In this document: positions 5,587 through 6,768 of the stretch, in pieces | Layout of the letters: every line of letters begins with the position of its first letter | How positions within the stretch are numbered: the first letter of the stretch is position 1 | Assembly (NCBI GenBank): GCA_030147305.1 | Contig: JASLAE010000306.1 | Span: 1-6,768, forward strand | Length of the DNA stretch: 6,768 bases | Source: Cesiribacter sp. | GTDB lineage: Bacteria; Bacteroidota; Bacteroidia; Cytophagales; Cyclobacteriaceae | Direction of reading: 5' to 3' | The notes under the pieces: model-generated | Database searches by the model: none | What the model saw: the letters and a program-made list of their open reading frames with translations, nothing else | Told to the model about the DNA's origin: nothing | Made by a program: the position numbers and the translations under genes

Positions 5587-6768
5587 ATGAAACCAACAGT
5601 CTACTTTATGCTGCTAAGTGTCGCGATTGCCTGCCAGTCGACACCCCAAACTGATGTGCAGCAGCCTTCAGCAAATGCTTCGGCGCTGCAACAGACAGAC
5701 TATTACAAACCTGCCGAGCATTTGGCAGAACTTTTCAGGGCAGTACAGTTGGGTAGAGTATTTCCTGATGGCAAGACCTTTGTTGACTGTAGACCTAAAG
5801 TTGCACCTGCGGAAATACTAAAAAAATACCAGGAGCAGAAATCATCTAAAGATTTCGATCTAAAAGCTTTTGTAGAGGAGCATTTTGAAATTCCAGGCAG
5901 TGAGGCTGATGAGTTTCAAAGCAATCTGCAGCTAAGCATGGAAGATCATGTTACCAATCATTGGAATTATCTTACCCGGGAAGCAGATGAAGAAGAAGCC
6001 TGGTCTTCCCTGATCCCACTACCCTATGCTTATGTGGTTCCCGGCGGTCGCTTTCGGGAAATTTATTACTGGGATAGCTACTTTACCATGTATGGATTGG
6101 CCGCCAGCGGAAGAATGGATCTACTGGAAAATATGCTCAAAAATTTTGCGTGGATCATTGATGAAGTGGGTCATATACCGAATGGAAACCGCTCCTATTA
6201 TTTAAGCCGTTCTCAGCCACCTTTCTTTGGTGCCATGGTTTCCCTCTATCAGCAGTACAAAGGCACAAAAGAAGCGCTTGCATTTTTGCCTCAGTTAGAA
6301 AAAGAATATAGCTTCTGGATGGATGGGGCAGCAGCCCTTCAGCCAGGACAGCGCCACCGCCGGGTAGTACGCATGGAAGATGGCAGCCTTCTCAATCATT
6401 ATTACGACGACAGCAACACGCCAAGACCAGAGAGCTACAGAGAAGATGTAGAAACAGCAGACGCCTTTCCGGAAGCGCAACGGCCACAAGTCTATCGTGA
6501 ACTTAAAGCCGGTGCAGAATCCGGTTGGGACTTTAGCAGCCGCTGGTTTAACGACAGCCAAAACTTAAGGACCATACAGACAACTGCCATTGTGCCGGTA
6601 GATCTCAATAGCCTCCTTTATCAGCTCGAGAATATTATTGCGGAACTGCATCTTGCCGCCGGCAATGAGGAGCAAGCCGATGCATTTGAGCAAAAGGCCG
6701 AGGCCCGCAAGGCTGCTATTAACAAATGGCTCTGGCATGCAGACCAGCAAACTTACGGTGATTACCAT
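5587..6768 (+). CDS. treA: Trehalase, glycoside hydrolase family 37, lipoprotein-like signal (3' end cut by window)
   Basis: This enzyme hydrolyses alpha,alpha-trehalose to two glucose molecules. The 394 residues visible match periplasmic E. coli TreA through long blocks. The family signature PGGRFREIYYWDSY is at 152-165, followed by HIPNGNRSYYLSRSQPPFF, WMDG, DTPRPES, SGWDFSSRW and IVPVDLNSL. D315 in SGWDFSSRW is the equivalent of the E. coli general acid D312. The catalytic base (in GGGGEYP) and the second signature (QWDxPxGWAP) lie beyond the right edge; about 140-170 residues are missing by comparison with the family. The N-terminus MKPTVYFMLLSVAIAC is a short signal with a weak lipobox AIAC, predicting a membrane-anchored lipoprotein (C16) facing the periplasm; a plain signal peptide cannot be excluded. 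No acidic residues follow the cysteine, so surface export is not suggested. The frame is open to the last base. The start lies 31 bases after the stress-protein stop, suggesting one operon. Confidence 0.95.
   Translation, partial: MKPTVYFMLLSVAIACQSTPQTDVQQPSANASALQQTDYYKPAEHLAELFRAVQLGRVFPDGKTFVDCRPKVAPAEILKKYQEQKSSKDFDLKAFVEEHFEIPGSEADEFQSNLQLSMEDHVTNHWNYLTREADEEEAWSSLIPLPYAYVVPGGRFREIYYWDSYFTMYGLAASGRMDLLENMLKNFAWIIDEVGHIPNGNRSYYLSRSQPPFFGAMVSLYQQYKGTKEALAFLPQLEKEYSFWMDGAAALQPGQRHRRVVRMEDGSLLNHYYDDSNTPRPESYREDVETADAFPEAQRPQVYRELKAGAESGWDFSSRWFNDSQNLRTIQTTAIVPVDLNSLLYQLENIIAELHLAAGNEEQADAFEQKAEARKAAINKWLWHADQQTYGDYH

Noticed and set aside
5618..5821. Plus-strand open frame at the start of the trehalase gene
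   Set aside because: It lies in another frame of the trehalase N-terminal region, and the trehalase frame carries the signal peptide and conserved motifs.

Overview
The window reads as chromosome of a Bacteroidota bacterium, most likely Cytophagales-like. The grounds are an AT-leaning but mixed base composition, start codons without recognisable Shine-Dalgarno sequences, lipoprotein signals of the Bacteroidota kind, and the protein families present. This assignment is inference from style and was not tested by a search. I see no rRNA, tRNA, CRISPR array, prophage gene or intact transposase.

Layout. (1) 26-427, minus: a small secreted protein of unknown function. (2) 428-663: a divergent intergenic region with two palindromic elements, one resembling a LacI-family operator. 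(3) 664-2082, plus: a glutamate dehydrogenase, closed by a clear intrinsic terminator at 2109-2144. (4) 2143-3081, minus and convergent: a lipoprotein with a serine beta-lactamase-like fold pattern whose expected catalytic residues are gone. (5) 3082-3502: about 420 bases without a gene, containing three tandem small hairpins at 3177-3231 that begin beside TGTTAACA. They look like an IS21-type transposon end remnant or a structured leader. (6) 3503 to the right edge, plus: a closely spaced gene set of a class V aminotransferase, a two-domain universal stress protein and a GH37 trehalase. The trehalase is cut by the window end.

How the genes fit together. The right-hand trio is spaced by 16 and 31 bases and is probably one operon. 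It joins an extracytoplasmic trehalose-splitting enzyme to a cytoplasmic stress-response ATP-binding protein and an amino-acid transaminase, a combination that would suit recovery from osmotic or starvation stress (inference). Glutamate dehydrogenase stands alone with its own terminator and links ammonia, glutamate and 2-oxoglutarate.

Most of the content is recognisable core metabolism. I found no convincing new defence or mobile system. The points most worth a second look are the animal-like antenna-length insertion in the bacterial glutamate dehydrogenase, the decayed active site of the beta-lactamase-like lipoprotein, and the hairpin triplet at 3177-3231.
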